DNA of 64,000 bases from Notospermus geniculatus (taxonomy: Eukaryota; Nemertea; Pilidiophora; Heteronemertea; Lineidae): positions 528,507-592,506 of the forward strand of contig NMRB01000163.1 of NCBI GenBank assembly GCA_002633025.1, written 5' to 3'. A program made the translations under genes and the position numbers. Below the pieces are notes generated by a model. The model saw nothing but the letters and a program-made list of their open reading frames with translations. It was not told the DNA's origin and did not search any database. How positions within the stretch are numbered: the stretch's first letter is position 1; every line of letters begins with the position of its first letter. Below, piece by piece: positions 21,643 through 33,423 of the stretch.

Positions 21643-21768
21643 CTTAGGGTACGATTCTTTATTATCATTGTCATTAGTTGTTGATTCAGATGATGGTGTT
21701 TTGGTGAGTTTTCCATCTTCCCCACTGGAATGCCGTGATTTGGATTGTGCTTCCCGAAATGAAAACAA
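21643..21768 (-). CDS. PPFIA: liprin-alpha, window exon 4 (polar linker)
   Basis: This exon encodes 42 residues, LFSFREAQSKSRHSSGEDGK and then a Ser/Thr/Asn/Asp-rich stretch ending KESYPK. It sits at the position of the poorly conserved linker of vertebrate liprin-alpha (the LMILKEQ...STSGK region), between the coiled coil ending in exon 3 and the one starting in exon 5. Support comes from a clean acceptor (CTTTTCAG before TTG), a strong donor (AAG then GTAAGT), phase 0 at both ends, and an open frame throughout. No coiled-coil pattern is present; the composition suggests a disordered, potentially phosphorylated loop. Assignment rests on position and splicing more than on similarity. Confidence 0.85.
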
Positions 21769-21993
21769 CTGAAAAGAGAAAGTGGAAGACTGTTATGGTG
21801 ATCGGCTGTAGAAACGTGGCCTAGTCATTACCACACTGGCCTCACATACAGATAGTCCCAGGTTCAAGCTTCTGTGGCTTTATATGTAGGTGGTCACAGG
21901 TTCAAGTCTGGGAGCTGATGTGGGTTTAGAGGACGAAAGTTTTGGCAATGACACTGGAGGGGTATCCAATGAAGTCGAACTAGTGGACACAGA

Positions 21994-22120
21994 GGGCCGA
22001 TTTCACACAGGGTGTTTAAGACTTAGACGCGTGTAACTTCGTCAAATGCATGGCGGAAGTGCATGCATTTAGTGAAGTTACACACGTCTGAGTCTTAAAC
22101 ACCCTTTGTGAAATCGGCCC
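21994..22120. mobile_element. GGGCCGATTTCACAC MITE
   Basis: A 127-bp element with ends GGGCCGATTTCACACAGG and CTTTGTGAAATCGGCCC, flanked by AGA on both sides. The core TTTAAGACTTAGACG...GTGTAACTTC is shared with 28525-28874 and 48801-48931. Confidence 0.9.
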
Positions 22121-22311
22121 AGAAGGTGGTGCCACCATTTCATCATGGCATTTGTAAAAGTTGCCTGAGAAGATTTGGCATGCTACCTGAAATTGAAAGG
22201 CAGGTAAGATGGGAAAGTTAACAGAAGAACAACTTCTCCAACCATTAACAACCAAAATCAGAAATGCACTTTGTACCTAATTGCATTCATTCGGACACAA
22301 GTTGGCCATTA

Positions 22312-22662
22312 TAGCCGTGGTTACACTACATAAAATCCCCGGTTTTTTTGCGGTCACACCTATGAATTGCCGGGCTTCAAGAAACCCGTGTCTGAAAAAC
22401 ACAGCAAGCTCGCCGTGCTTTTCGAAATCCCCGTGTCTTCATTAATTCTTAGCACGGCTACAGATGGCGCTGCCATTAAATGAGGTCGTTTTCGTGCCTC
22501 CAACAATGTGTGCAAATACAGAAATGACCGAAGAGTCAGTGCATGGAGCGCAACTGTCACCGGGCTACTTAACTACAATGTAGTAGTGTGACCTCTCGAC
22601 GGGCTTTTCGTACACACGATCTGGAAAAACACGGGTATTTTCAACAGGTGTAACCTTAGCTA
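22312..22662. mobile_element. TIR element, TAGCCGTGGTTACAC ends
   Basis: The ends TAGCCGTGGTTACAC and GTGTAACCTTAGCTA are inverted but imperfect, about 350 bp apart. Internal CCCCGGTTTTTTTGCGG and AAAACACGGG words recur. No coding region. Confidence 0.6.
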
Positions 22663-23194
22663 TTACTGGTTGGGAAGACAATTACTTATTTCTTGTATTC
22701 ATACTACTTCAGTGCCAATGAATGCACACAATGGCGGAACGTCGGAGGTACCAGAGCTATGCACAGCATGTCATCAGATTTTCAATAATAGAATGTTTGC
22801 ATGGGACAAGACAATACGAACCAAGTCCTTGCGGACCGTTAATTGAGTTAAAAGCCAATTGATAAATGTTTGCCAGTGGAAATCGAGTTAACACCAAATG
22901 CTACATGAGGACATACTAGATGTTAGGCTCAGAGCCCATCCTGATCTCTTGAGTCCAACTGATCATATGAAGAAGAACCAAGTCCGAAAGAAAACTTCTG
23001 GGACTGAAATTAACATGTTTTCTTTCTGTCAGAAATGTTCAACAGAAATGCTACTGACCATTTTAGGCCTGGACAAGGTTCATCTCGTAGAAGATCCCCG
23101 GGGATGTGAGGCGCTGATCCAGGGAGACCCCATCAGACACCGAGCGGTACCAAGGATATTTCATCAGGACTAAAGAAGTACTTCGGGTACGCGC

Positions 23195-23575
23195 TTTCAA
23201 CAGCCACTTACGGATCCACGGACCATCCCCCTTCAACAGCCACTTATTGCCACTATCCTCAGACCGCCTCGCCTTCAACAGCGACTTTACTCAGACCATC
23301 CCCTGTCGCCTTCAACAGCCACTTACGGCCACTATACTCAGACCGTCCCCTGTCGCCTTCATTCAACAGCCACTGAATTGATGGCCACTATCCTCAGACC
23401 AGCTCTCCTTGCCTTCAACAGCCACTTATGGCCACTATACTCAGACCGTTCCCTGTTGCCTTCAACAGCCACTTTATAATACGGACACTATCCTCAGACT
23501 GCCGCCCCTCGCCTTCAATAGCCGCTTACGGCCACTATCCTCAGACCACATCCCCTTGTCTTCAACAGGCCCCCC
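23195..23575. repeat. TTCAACAGCCACTTA minisatellite
   Basis: Eight or so irregular units of 35-60 bp built from CTTCAACAGCCACTTA, CGGCCACTATCCTCAGACC and CCCCTGTCGCC. Confidence 0.9.
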
Positions 23576-24359
23576 CCCATGAATAGTCTTGGATTCACCC
23601 TCGGGTGTTCAACAGATATGACCATTGCCTGACAGGACAAGGTATTTATCACCAAGAATGTCATGCCTAGATGGGGAAGGTACTGGTACTCCCCTCCATT
23701 TTATAAGATTTGGCTGATACTGCACTCCAGACAATCAGCATGGCTGGAGGACAGCTTTCAGCAAAGAACACAGAATATTCTGTGTCGGGCTGAGAGCAGA
23801 GGAAAATTGCACATGATGCATTACGATCAACTTACCACTAACCACAGGCTTGACATCTTGCGGGCTATCCCCCCATCAAGAATCCAGTTCATTTGGACAC
23901 TAAGGCACATGAGGTAATCCAGCAGTATTAAGAAGTATCACATATCCTACAAAATCTGAATTCCACTCCAAGTAACGAAATATAAATACACATCCACAGT
24001 TTTAGTCTTTGTCACCTACAAATAGAAGATCCGCCGAACAGACTATCCATTCTGTCCAACACAGCAGACCGGAAGCTATTCCGAGTATGAGAAATCGCAA
24101 AGACGACATTTAAGATTCGACGAGACATGTTCCTCTTTCCCGGAATACATATGAGGTGAGCGCAACTCAGGAGTCGAAGCTCGACCAATACAGATGACTT
24201 TTCACATTTCGATTCTGCACACCTTCACCCGACCACCGGCACTTCATTCTGTCTGCAATTTTGAGTGTATTGATCCCGAAAGAGTCGGATCCACCTCACT
24301 ACATGCCAGGAGGAGACAGAAGAAATACGATAATCCAATGGAGACCGAGACTTCGTTGC

Positions 24360-24740
24360 TTCTCCTTGAGTCAACAACACCTGTCTTCCTGTACACCTCC
24401 TCTGAGCATGCACCGCGTGACATGAACAAGGGAAGTTACAGTAGGGTACAACACCTGTCTTCCTGTACACCTCCTCAGCAGGGATTGTGCTAGCATTAGC
24501 CACGACCCAAAATGGGTAGAAATCTTTGAAAACGACCAGGAAAATGATGAAAATTCACATCAGTGGCTAAAGAAAATCAGAGTGATCCAATGCATTTCCA
24601 TTACTGTAGCGCAATCCCTGCTCCTCTGAGCATGCACCGCGTGGCATGAACAAGGGAAGTTACAGTAGTCAACAACACCTGTCTTCCTGTACGACTCCTC
24701 TGAGCATGCACCGAGTGACATGAACAAGGGAAGTTTTTAC
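24360..24740. repeat. repeated ACACCTGTCTTCCTGTAC block
   Basis: The block CAACACCTGTCTTCCTGTAC ... CTCTGAGCATGCACCG ... GACATGAACAAGGGAAG occurs two to three times, in full or in part, at 24368-24490 and 24605-24740. Confidence 0.8.
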
Positions 24741-24776
24741 CATCAAACTGATGTTGAGGAAACCTACATAGCAGTA

Positions 24777-24938
24777 CAGTGGAACCTGGACCATTGAACA
24801 CCTCCCTACATTGAACACTATTTCTCGGTCCTGGCCAAACTAAGCCTACTTCTGGGGAACCTTGGTACATTAAACACCTGTGTACATTGAACACTCTGAG
24901 GTGGTCCCGTGAGTGTTCAATGTAGGCAGGTTCCACTG
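24777..24938. mobile_element. Tc1/mariner-like MITE (CAGTGGAACCTG ends)
   Basis: A 162-bp element with ends CAGTGGAACCTG and CAGGTTCCACTG, flanked by TA on each side. Internal ACATTGAACAC is repeated. It abuts the repeat 24941-25397. Confidence 0.85.
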
Positions 24939-24940
24939 TA

Positions 24941-25397
24941 CTTACGACTGGAAGCAACTGACCCGATCAGTCACTGGTGATGTACGCGCTGCATGCACAG
25001 CGCAAATTCAGCAACTCGGAAAACAAGGAGCATCCAATCAGTCGTCACGTCCTGACCGCATACATCGCACTTGCGACTGGCAGCAACTCAGGTAACATCC
25101 GGGGCATTGAGACTCGCTTTCATTCAGAAAACTGGCATGGACGAGTTGCAAGCCCACATACATCACGGCGACTGAACGCAACTGGATACAACTACATCTA
25201 GTTGCCAGAAAGTTGAACATGTGCAACTTGCGGCGACTGGCAAATTCTCAGTTCCAGCAAGTCGCAAGGGTGCGTACATTGACCGTTTCTGGCGACTGAT
25301 CAGTCGCATCCAGTTCCAGCTGGATCCTCTCAGTCGCCAGGTAGCTCAGTGGCAACTAGTTGTATCCAGTCGCAAGTGCGATGTACGCCCGGCTTTA
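24941..25397. mobile_element. CTTGCGACTGG repeat, relative of 16447-17120
   Basis: Shares TACATCGCACTTGCGACTGG, CAGTTCCAGCTGGATCC and the ends TTACGACTGGAAGCAACTGA ... GTACGCCCGGCTTTAG with 16447-17120, mostly in reverse. It lacks the 243-bp insert found there. Confidence 0.7.
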
Positions 25398-25869
25398 GAC
25401 ATCCAGGAGGTAGTTGAAAGACTTGTGGTATTAGACATAGGAAGTGGGAAAACACATCAACCTTTCCTTAAGTGCACAGATGGGTGCCACAAAGGTATGT
25501 CTAGGCCATCCGCTACAAAAAAATAATGATCTTGACTTCACTACAAGAGGACAGCTGTCCATTGGAATTACACCCTTTGACGGCAGTGTTTCTGGAGGGC
25601 CTAACGAAAGGAATCGCACAGCTGTAGAGGGCCGAGTCTCAAACTCCTGCCTGAAAGGTTCACAAAACAGAGCTTTGATCATTCTGGTGGACATGTTTGG
25701 AATATCGCTGCACCCCATGGGGTACTCAACTATTGATTGTGCATAGCAAGTCGGGAACATTCAAGGAAAATTTGACTCAAATGAATCCGCTGAGTGCATG
25801 CTCGGTGTTGAGAATGAGGGATAATTCAAAATAACACCAAATGTGATGACAAATGGCCAAGAAACATAC

Positions 25870-26445
25870 GCCAATGTTCCCAACTTCCAGAACAATACAT
25901 TGGCAGCATAGAGAAGAACCTATTGAATACCTGACTTCCAGAACAATACCTTGGCAGTAGAGAGAACCTACTGAATTCCTGACTTCCATAACAATACCTT
26001 GGCAGTAGAGAGAAGAACCTATTGAATTCCTGATTTCCATAAAAATACCTTGGCAGTAAGAGAAGAACCAATTGAATTCCTGACTTCCATAACAATACCC
26101 TGGCAGTAAGAGAAGAAGCAATTGAATTCCAGACTTCCAGAACAATACCATGGAGTACAGAAAACAATTAAACTCTGAACTTCCAGAACAATACCTTGGC
26201 AGTATAGAGAACCTATTGAATTCCCAACTTCCAGAACAATACCATGGCAGTATAAAGAAGAACCAATTAAACTTCCAACTTCCAGAACAATACCATAGCA
26301 GTACTGGGAAGAACCAATTAAACTCCCAACTTCCAGTATAGAGAAGAACCTATTGAATTCCTGACTTCCAGAACAATACCTTGGCAGTATAGAGACCCAA
26401 TTAAACTTCCAGAACAATACCCTGGCAGTATTGAGAAGAATTGCG
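25870..26445. repeat. 50-bp minisatellite (CTTCCAGAACAATACCTTGG)
   Basis: About 12 units of CTTCCAGAACAATACCTTGG plus CAGTATAGAGAAGAACC and TATTGAATTCC. The open frames of up to 132 codons across it on the minus strand are periodic (GIVLEVG...) and not genes. Confidence 0.95.
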
Positions 26446-27010
26446 TGAATTCCACACTACAAACAGGGGCCTAAACGTACCTCACCTGACAACAGTCTAC
26501 CTCATTACCGGTATTCCACTAAAAGTATGTTGTGAAACTTGGATGTTATACTAATGTGTTGTAGCGGTTCCTCCACTCGCTATAGCCTAGACAATCCTGT
26601 TCTATGAAATATTCAACACTATAGCGTAATGGTACTCCCGGTGATTAGGACAAAATATTCATTAGAAGTGAAACACTCCAAGTCCTCAATGATCACAATA
26701 TACCTCCACCATATCTGATTTTTCACTTACTATCTCCACCGTTCGACTATGTACGCGTTAGCTTCTGTTCAGAAGGAAAATTGACCGTACAGTCTCGCCG
26801 AACAACTTTCCGATGCAAAATTCAATGTGTTGACCAAATTTTTGAAAGCGTTAGACGTGTAGATTGAACTATGTTTATTGAATATTTCAACTCTCACGCA
26901 ACCCACCCACCTCCCCAGGGTTCTAGCTCTATAGCCAATTGGTGTGATATAACATGATGCTTCTACTTTTCTTTGAGTTCAACTTGCTGGTAACACGTAC
27001 AGCAAGAACC

Positions 27011-27172
27011 ATCACTTGTCTGAGATGAACAATTAGGGCAGAAGTTATACAACCTAGTTCAACCCAACCAAATCCTGGCCGAAGCACAATAATCATTATT
27101 TGTCTGATATGAACAATTGGGGCAGAAGTTATGCAACCTAGTTCAATCCAACCAAATCCTGGCCGAAGCAAA
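27011..27172. repeat. 82-bp tandem duplication
   Basis: Two units sharing GAACAATTAGGGCAGAAGTT and CCAACCAAATCCTGGCCGAA. Confidence 0.9.
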
Positions 27173-27299
27173 GCATTCAGCAGAAATCTTTTGGCCGAGA
27201 TGCAAGCTACTCTGTACCGCTGCCCTCCTGAAACACAATATTCAACTGGAGCCTCACCTGATGCTGAAAAACATTTCAAACCTTTTTGTACAAAGACAC

Positions 27300-27560
27300 T
27301 GAACGACTAGAAGTTGACAATATTATACTATTCCCAACTCCCATTTCCAGACCAGCACAATAACTACCACTGGAAGTTGACGAGAGTACAATTCCTAAAT
27401 CCCATTTCCACACCTGCACAATAATAACCACTGGAAATTCACAGAGTACAATTCCTAAATCCCATTTCCGTACCTGCACAACAATGACCACTGGAAGTTT
27501 AAAGAGAGCTAGGCTAAATCCCATTTCCCTACCTGCACAACAATGACCAGTGGAAATTGA
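27300..27560. repeat. 60-bp minisatellite
   Basis: Four units with CTAAATCCCATTTCC, ACCTGCACAACAATGACC and ACTGGAAGTTGAC. Confidence 0.9.
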
Positions 27561-28224
27561 CAAGAGAGTACAGAAAATCGAGAGTGCAACTCAATTCCTC
27601 TTTCCTCTTTCAAGTCCTGAAGTAATGCATCCCACACAGTCAGATGTCAACCAAATTTCCAAACAACTGCCACCAAATGTACATGTACAATGAAACAATG
27701 CATCGGGTGAGAAATGAGACACGACAAAATCATGAATAATGTGTGCACTATGTTACACACGTACACAGGTAAATGGCACAAATCTATCGGAAAAAATGGC
27801 TATCATAGCACAGCAAACAAGCTATGACAGTTATGAACAAACTCATCTCATCAAAAACTCTCAACATCAACTTCATAAACAGCAACAGTTACAAATTCAA
27901 GGTACGTCATTTGATGTGGCGGGGACGGGAAATCAGTTAAGTGGATTAATGTCGCTATCATCGTCATCATTTAAATCCAGTGTTGGGTGTCCCACACAAC
28001 TCGAGGGCCGACAAGACCAAATATGCCCCGTGGGTAAATTGATGAACGCAGGTAGCATGTTACATCCCATGGCGATTGACGAGCATGCGTCAGACTCTGG
28101 CAGACTTCCACATTGTCAGTACTTTCTACTGAAACAATGCATTGGGGCAACATGTTGGCTCAATGATGATCACCTGTGACATTTTTCTTGAAAAGTTTAT
28201 CAGAAGGATGTTTGAATGTCTTAC

Positions 28225-28299
28225 CTCAGCATTCTGGCCTGATACTTCCTCCTCCAGTTGTTGAACCCTCTCCAATGCTACCCGTAATCGTTCCCGCAC
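28225..28299 (-). CDS. PPFIA: liprin-alpha, window exon 3
   Basis: A 25-residue exon beginning VRERLRVALERVQQLEEEVS and ending GQNAE. Residues VRERLRVALER match the liprin-alpha continuation after LDEK exactly. The acceptor is CTTCCAG before GTG and the donor is GAG then GTAAGA; both phases are 0. It was too short to appear as an independent open frame and was found by translating between splice sites. The heptad pattern (L, V, L, V, L spacing) continues the coiled coil. It is isolated by a 20.8-kb upstream intron and a 6.5-kb downstream intron. Confidence 0.95.
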
Positions 28300-28524
28300 C
28301 TGGAAGACACAAAAAAGAACAAAACATTAGGTGACGATTGAACACAAATGTCTACAATTGCCATCGGTGGGTAATCAGGGGTGAGGTGGGGGTGTTAAGC
28401 TATAGATGAGCACAAAGCACCACTTCTCCACATGCGAGTTTTCTTTCTCCAACATGATATCAGAGATTCAGCTTTCAAGCAGAACCTCACACATAAATGT
28501 AGACGTCAGACAGACATCATGCAT

Positions 28525-28874
28525 GGGCCGTATTCATAAAGCCCGTGTCACACTGTCCCGAAATTAGACACCCGATGGTCACACGAATATGGAATTATGA
28601 ATTTCGCATGAAGATGGCCCCAAAGTCAACTTCCAGAATCTTGCAAATTTTCGACTTCTTCAGGCTGGCATTTATCAGTAAGATTTCCAAAAGTTGTTAC
28701 CATAATTCATATGGCCATCGGGTGTCAACTTCGGGACAGTGTGACACGGGCTTAAAGGGTGATCATTGCACGATTGAGACTTAGACGAGTGTAACTTCAC
28801 TAAATGCACACACTTCCACCATGCATTTGATGAGATGCATCTATGTCTCAAACACCCATTTTGAATTCGGCCCC
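28525..28874. mobile_element. GGGCCGTATTCATAAA MITE, interrupted
   Basis: The outer ends GGGCCGTATTCATAAA and TTTTGAATTCGGCCC are inverted, with the core GAGACTTAGACGAGTGTAAC as in 21994-22120 and 48801-48931. The outer element is split near its left end by the element 28541-28752. Confidence 0.85.
28541..28752. mobile_element. nested MITE (GCCCGTGTCACACTGTCCCG ends)
   Basis: The ends GCCCGTGTCACACTGTCCCG and CGGGACAGTGTGACACGGGC are perfect inverted repeats, and TAAA borders both sides. The interior (CTTCCAGAATCTTGCAAATT, CTTCTTCAGGCTGGCA) is shared with the palindrome 39143-39276. Confidence 0.9.
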
Positions 28875-29016
28875 ATTTCTTGAGAGCGATCAGCAACGAA
28901 GCCCCTTTGGTGCCTCAGCTATGCAAAGCCTCCCAAAATTTAGATCTGCATCACCACAGCTTCCATATAGATTCTGTAAAGGATGATAAGGTCATAAAGC
29001 TGAAAGGAACATATGA

Positions 29017-30074
29017 AATGGTCCATGGACCATGTGCTCACCGGGTTGGACATAATAGTCTAATGACAGAGGGAGGTACATATCAGTTATGAGCAATCTG
29101 GGTCAAGTCATTCCCGTGTAGGACTTGGATGATTTTTGGGTTTATGCCACCTGGCGACCATATTGGATGTCCGATTAGGCCGGAACTTCACATGCACATG
29201 AAGGTCATCTGCAGGGGCCACATAGCACATTGGAGCGCTTTAGGTCCAAGTCGTTCCGGAGTTACAGCACTTTGATGATTTTCAGGTTACGCCACCTGGC
29301 GGCCATATTGGATGTCCAATCGGGCCGAAACTTCACATGCACATAAAGGTCATCTGCACGGGGCCACATAGCACATTGGAGCGCTTTGGGTTAAGGCGTT
29401 CCTGAGTTACAGCACTTTGATGATTTTTGGGTTACGCCACCTGGTGGCCACGCTTGAAGTCAAATCAGGCTGAAATTTGACGTGCATGTAAAGGTCATCT
29501 AGAGGGAGGTAAATATCAAATTTGAGCACTCTGCGTCAAGCCGTTCCCGAGTAATAGCACTTATTTGATTTTCAGGTTACGCCACCTGGCGGCCATACTG
29601 GATGTCCAATCGGGCCGAAACTTGGTATTTTTAAAGGTACCCCTCCAATGCATGTCTACGCAAGATATGAAGTCGCTCGGTGAAATAATGACAAACTGTG
29701 GCAGGTTCGTCACTTTTGTCGAACTTTGACCTCTGTGACCTTGAAAAGTAGGTCAAATCAAAAACCCGTTATATATGTTATGTATCCTTATTAGCTACAC
29801 CTATGATAAAAATTTGGAGATGATCTAGTCATTAGTTCAGGAGTTATTGCACTTTTTGTGTTTTTGGTTTCCGCCACCTGGTGGCCAAACTGAGAGTCGA
29901 ATCGGACCGAAACTTGGTGTCGTGGGTCATCTGACCTAGGCGTATATATGTACCAAGTTTCAGATCAATAGCTTCAGCGGTTACGAAACGTGCCCTGCTA
30001 ACGGACAACGACGACGACGGACGACGACGGACGACGGACACACAACCATTGTATAAGCTCACCACGGTGAGCTA
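29017..30074. repeat. composite CGCCACCTGG repeat, copy 2 (complete)
   Basis: Begins AATGGTCCATGGACCATGTG and contains about five boxes of CGCCACCTGGCGGCCAT spaced 100-300 bp, with CTGAGTTACAGCACTTTGATG before most of them. A GACGACGG tract follows at 30007-30042 and then the hairpin AAGCTCACCACGGTGAGCT. It shows copy 1 as it would be without the gap. Confidence 0.85.
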
Positions 30075-30735
30075 AAAATGAAAATATGCAACAGTGATTG
30101 CATAGAATCACTGGGTTATGTCTCTGCCGGATACATTTATGCTATTCAGGCCAGAATACAGGCCACGACTAAGAGCTATCATTGTACTGATGGTCAACTG
30201 CTAACAGAATGATGAGCATATTCAAAGAGGGGAGACGAACGAACCAAACCAATATGGCTGCTTGATCATCTATCAATATGGCCACTCTGGCATCCATCTT
30301 GGGCCTCTGATCAATATGGCCACCGTGGCATCCATCTTGGATGAGGGCACCACTGATTGGTCAGACGGATCTGTCCTTTTGCTGATGAGAATAGAAACAT
30401 AGTTTGATCTCCAAGTTGAAGAACACAAACATTGTGGAAGCCACAATCGTGAAAACCTTACGATCCATTCTTGTGGATTGTGTGGGGTTAAAACACCAAA
30501 TGATAATGGACAGGGTGACGTTGTACTTCATTCCACAGACCTTCATCTACCATATGTATGTGTGTGAAGCAAGAGACCAGGCTCCCTCCAAATGACACCA
30601 CGGCCGAATGTATCATAGCTATTAGCCACCACGCTGTGCTAATTGAAACAATGATGGTAACAATTCATCATTCTTAATTCAACATTAGTGTTGTGGCTTC
30701 AAACACAATCACACAAAGGGCGAGTAGGGGCAGTA

Positions 30736-31005
30736 AACGATCTTCCACACAAATCGCTGCAGGGGATAGTGGTGGTCTGTTTTCCTCTCGGCTGCCAGTT
30801 GGTGTCCACTCCTCCTGCTGGGAGTGCTGGTAAGAGACCAACTTTCCTCAACTTGTACCAATCCGCAGACGATCTTTCCACACAAATGGCTTCCATTGCA
30901 GGAGATAGTGCTGGTCTGTTTTCCTCTCGGCTGCCAGTTGGTGCCCACTCCTCCTGCTGGGAGTGCAGGTAGAGAGAGCCACTCTCCCAGACTTGTACCA
31001 ATCTG
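30736..31005. repeat. 133-bp tandem duplication
   Basis: Two units sharing GATCTTCCACACAAAT, GGTCTGTTTTCCTCTCGGCT and CACTCCTCCTGCTGGGAGTG. Overlapping open frames in both strands reflect only the duplication. Confidence 0.9.
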
Positions 31006-31065
31006 TCATGCCCTCAGACATGATAACCTCCATCAGGAAGGGAGAGCAAAATCATCTTCCTGATA

Positions 31066-31247
31066 CCCCCATCACATGAGCTAGTTCTTACTACATTCTT
31101 GAAAATGTTGCCAAACGGGCTCAAACTTGGAGTTGACATATTGGCAACTTTTTTTAGAGTCTTTTTATGATCTTCATGGACGGGCTCGGACGAGAAGGGT
31201 GCTCCAGAACTTCGAGACATTATTTGGCCAACATTACACGTTCTATA
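31066..31247. mobile_element. partial copy of the MITE at 468-738
   Basis: Starts near CCCCATCAC and TGAGCTAGTTCT, contains TTCTTGAAAATGTTGCC and GGTGCTCCAGAACTTCGAG, and loses similarity after 31247, so the right end is missing. Confidence 0.8.
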
Positions 31248-31592
31248 GCCAGCATTACGCACGGAATCCCTCAATACCCAAGGAAGATAAAACGTTCAAT
31301 AAACCATCGCAAAAAGGCCAGACAACCTGATTTGTCTTGTTGCCAACACTTGACATTAGTGACAACACACTTCAATAATGATTGTGGTAAAATATAATGA
31401 AGATGTCAGCCTGTCTCGTCTTAAGACTGGCTGGTCATCCTGAGATCGTTGTACTCTCGGACGTGGAAGATCCTGTCTGGGATTTCAAATACCAAACGAT
31501 ATCAATGACGGCCCAGCCTCGTGAGGAGATTGTTAAGTGTGGGTCTCGTGTTTCATTCATGGACTCAATCATGTCATTCTCTGGTCTTTCAA

Positions 31593-32240
31593 GCCAGTAG
31601 CACACCAGGGTTATGGCAAGCGATCTATATGTCGCCAGCAAGCAAAATCAGCTGTTGATGCCACGTGTATGCTGGACAGCAATGCGTGGAATTTTCTCGC
31701 CAGCGATGGTCGCCCAATATCAAACAACACCCAAGCAACATCCCCTCGTCTGTGGTGGCTGGCAAGAAAATCGGTGGCAATAAGATTATTTGCGAAATCG
31801 CCTGGTGTGCTGCTGTCTTTAGCAGGGTTTGACATAAGCCAAGGCCATTTTCCAAAACACCCTTGCTGGCCCTCTAAAGTGTTTAGGGCCATGGCTGGCT
31901 GACCCTTGGCCTATTGTGTGCCTTCATTTGATTAATGTGATAATAAACTGGGTCTAGCTGAAATTGACCATCCATGAACTTGGACAACAATCACTTTGGA
32001 TTAGAATAGAGGGCCAGCAAGGGTGTTTTGGAAAATGGCCTTGGCTTATGTCAAACCCTGCTTTAGTCTGCGGTGCTGGCGAGAAGATCGGTGGCGATTA
32101 GATCACTTGCGAAATCGCCTGGTGTGCTGCTCTCTTTAGTCTGCGGTGCTGGCAAGAAGATCGGTGGCGATTAGATCACTTGCGAAATCGCCTGGTGTGC
32201 GGCTGGCTTTAGTCAAACCCTTATCTTTGTTATTTCTCGC
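31593..32240. repeat. AATCGCCTGGTGTGCTGC repeat family with inverted flanks
   Basis: Blocks of CGAAATCGCCTGGTGTGC and AAGATCGGTGGCGATTAGAT recur, twice in tandem at 32070-32210. A 56-bp inverted pair lies at 31821-31876 and 32010-32065. Relatives are at 40605-40795, 42200-42245 and 63660-64000. Confidence 0.7.
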
Positions 32241-32704
32241 TCCTTCATCACGCCTTGTGTTAAAATTGCGTCAGCTCCTGCAGCTTGGAACCGCTTACTG
32301 TTCCTCGGGGTTTTCGTTAGCAATGAGACTTTGAAATCGGCCCTCCTCAACAAACCACCTGAAACCCACAATTCACCAACAGACAGCCTTTTTTTGTCTC
32401 CACTATTAAATGTATCATTTATGTCTGTAAGTACCAGTTACCATAGGAACAGACTTGATACATGTTTGTCTGCGCAACATGTTTATGTACACTACCCTTC
32501 AGTTTTATCTGGGATTTAAACTTCACTCAACCAATCTGTGGATTTCGAAGTGGCAGGATGGTCTCTAATTCAAACTCCATGTGTACATGTAGTTCGCAAT
32601 GGGCAACACTGAAAGCCTTTGCATTATAGGCAAGCTGCCAAATATAGGTTGGGCATCACATCACCAGAATGTCATTGGTGGACACTTTGCCTGATGTTCC
32701 TAAA

Positions 32705-32931
32705 GCGAGGAATCCACTGCTGATTTTCTGCTTTGCGACTTGCTTTGCAACCTGCTACCTGCGATTGAATACGACCGCAAGGAACTGACACCGGTCGCCG
32801 ACCTGAAATTGATCACATCTTCGCCATTGGTGGAAATCACGTCTAGCTAGTCCACTACGACGATCGAGTGCCCAGTTGCAAAGCAAGTTGCAAAACAAAA
32901 TCACGTTGAAAATCACAGGTGGATTCCTAGC
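32705..32931. mobile_element. TIR element (GCGAGGAATCCAC ends)
   Basis: The ends AAAGCGAGGAATCCAC and GTGGATTCCTAGCTTT are inverted over about 230 bp, with TTTGCGACTTGCTTTGCAAC and GTTGCAAAGCAAGTTGC inside. The left border is TAAA and the right is TTTA. Confidence 0.75.
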
Positions 32932-33423
32932 TTTAGGCAGATCGCCTATGATTGGGCAAAATGCCCAAAGTATTCTGGGGATGAGATATGCCTAACCATG
33001 GCAGCTTGCCTAAGCAAAGGCTTTCAGTGAAGGCAGGCACAGCAACTTGGGGAAGGAATCGCAGACTGACTCACTCCATGAAGCAAGGGATGCTTCATGG
33101 CATCCCTCCCGTCAATATATCGATATCTCTGTAACTAGGCTCGTGGTTGGCTGCTCCAGATCATTTTGCTGTGTCCTCCAGCCACAAACCTAACGGCCCA
33201 CTCCCTGTAGACCAATGCACTTGAGCAAATGGACCACTGGTTCCCGTTGACTGTGTCCATTACATCTCAGACATACGACAAGGACCCGTGGGATTGGCGT
33301 AGAAGTGCAACCACGCAAATGACCAATTCCGACGGAAGGACAGAGTTTGTTTATGCCGTGTGGCATACAAAATGCTCAGGTGATGGACACAAATATTGCT
33401 TTGATGTCAGTTTGGTTGCTTAA

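Larger units (their letters stand above)
21769..28224 (-). other. liprin-alpha intron 3-4
   Basis: A 6.5-kb intron filled with MITEs (21994-22120, 22312-22662, 24777-24938, 24941-25397) and minisatellites (23195-23575, 25870-26445, 27300-27560). I see nothing recognisable in 22665-23190, 23640-24360 or 26450-27000. Confidence 0.8.

Noticed and set aside
25777-26417. Overlapping minus-strand frames of 110-130 codons (GIVLEVG repeats)
   Set aside because: They are frames of the 50-bp minisatellite, open because the unit lacks stops.
31611-31892. 93-codon frame (also 46139-46372 and 33542-33922) as conserved proteins because similar peptides recur
   Set aside because: The similarity is due to shared repeat DNA on both strands; there are no transposase or other domain motifs.
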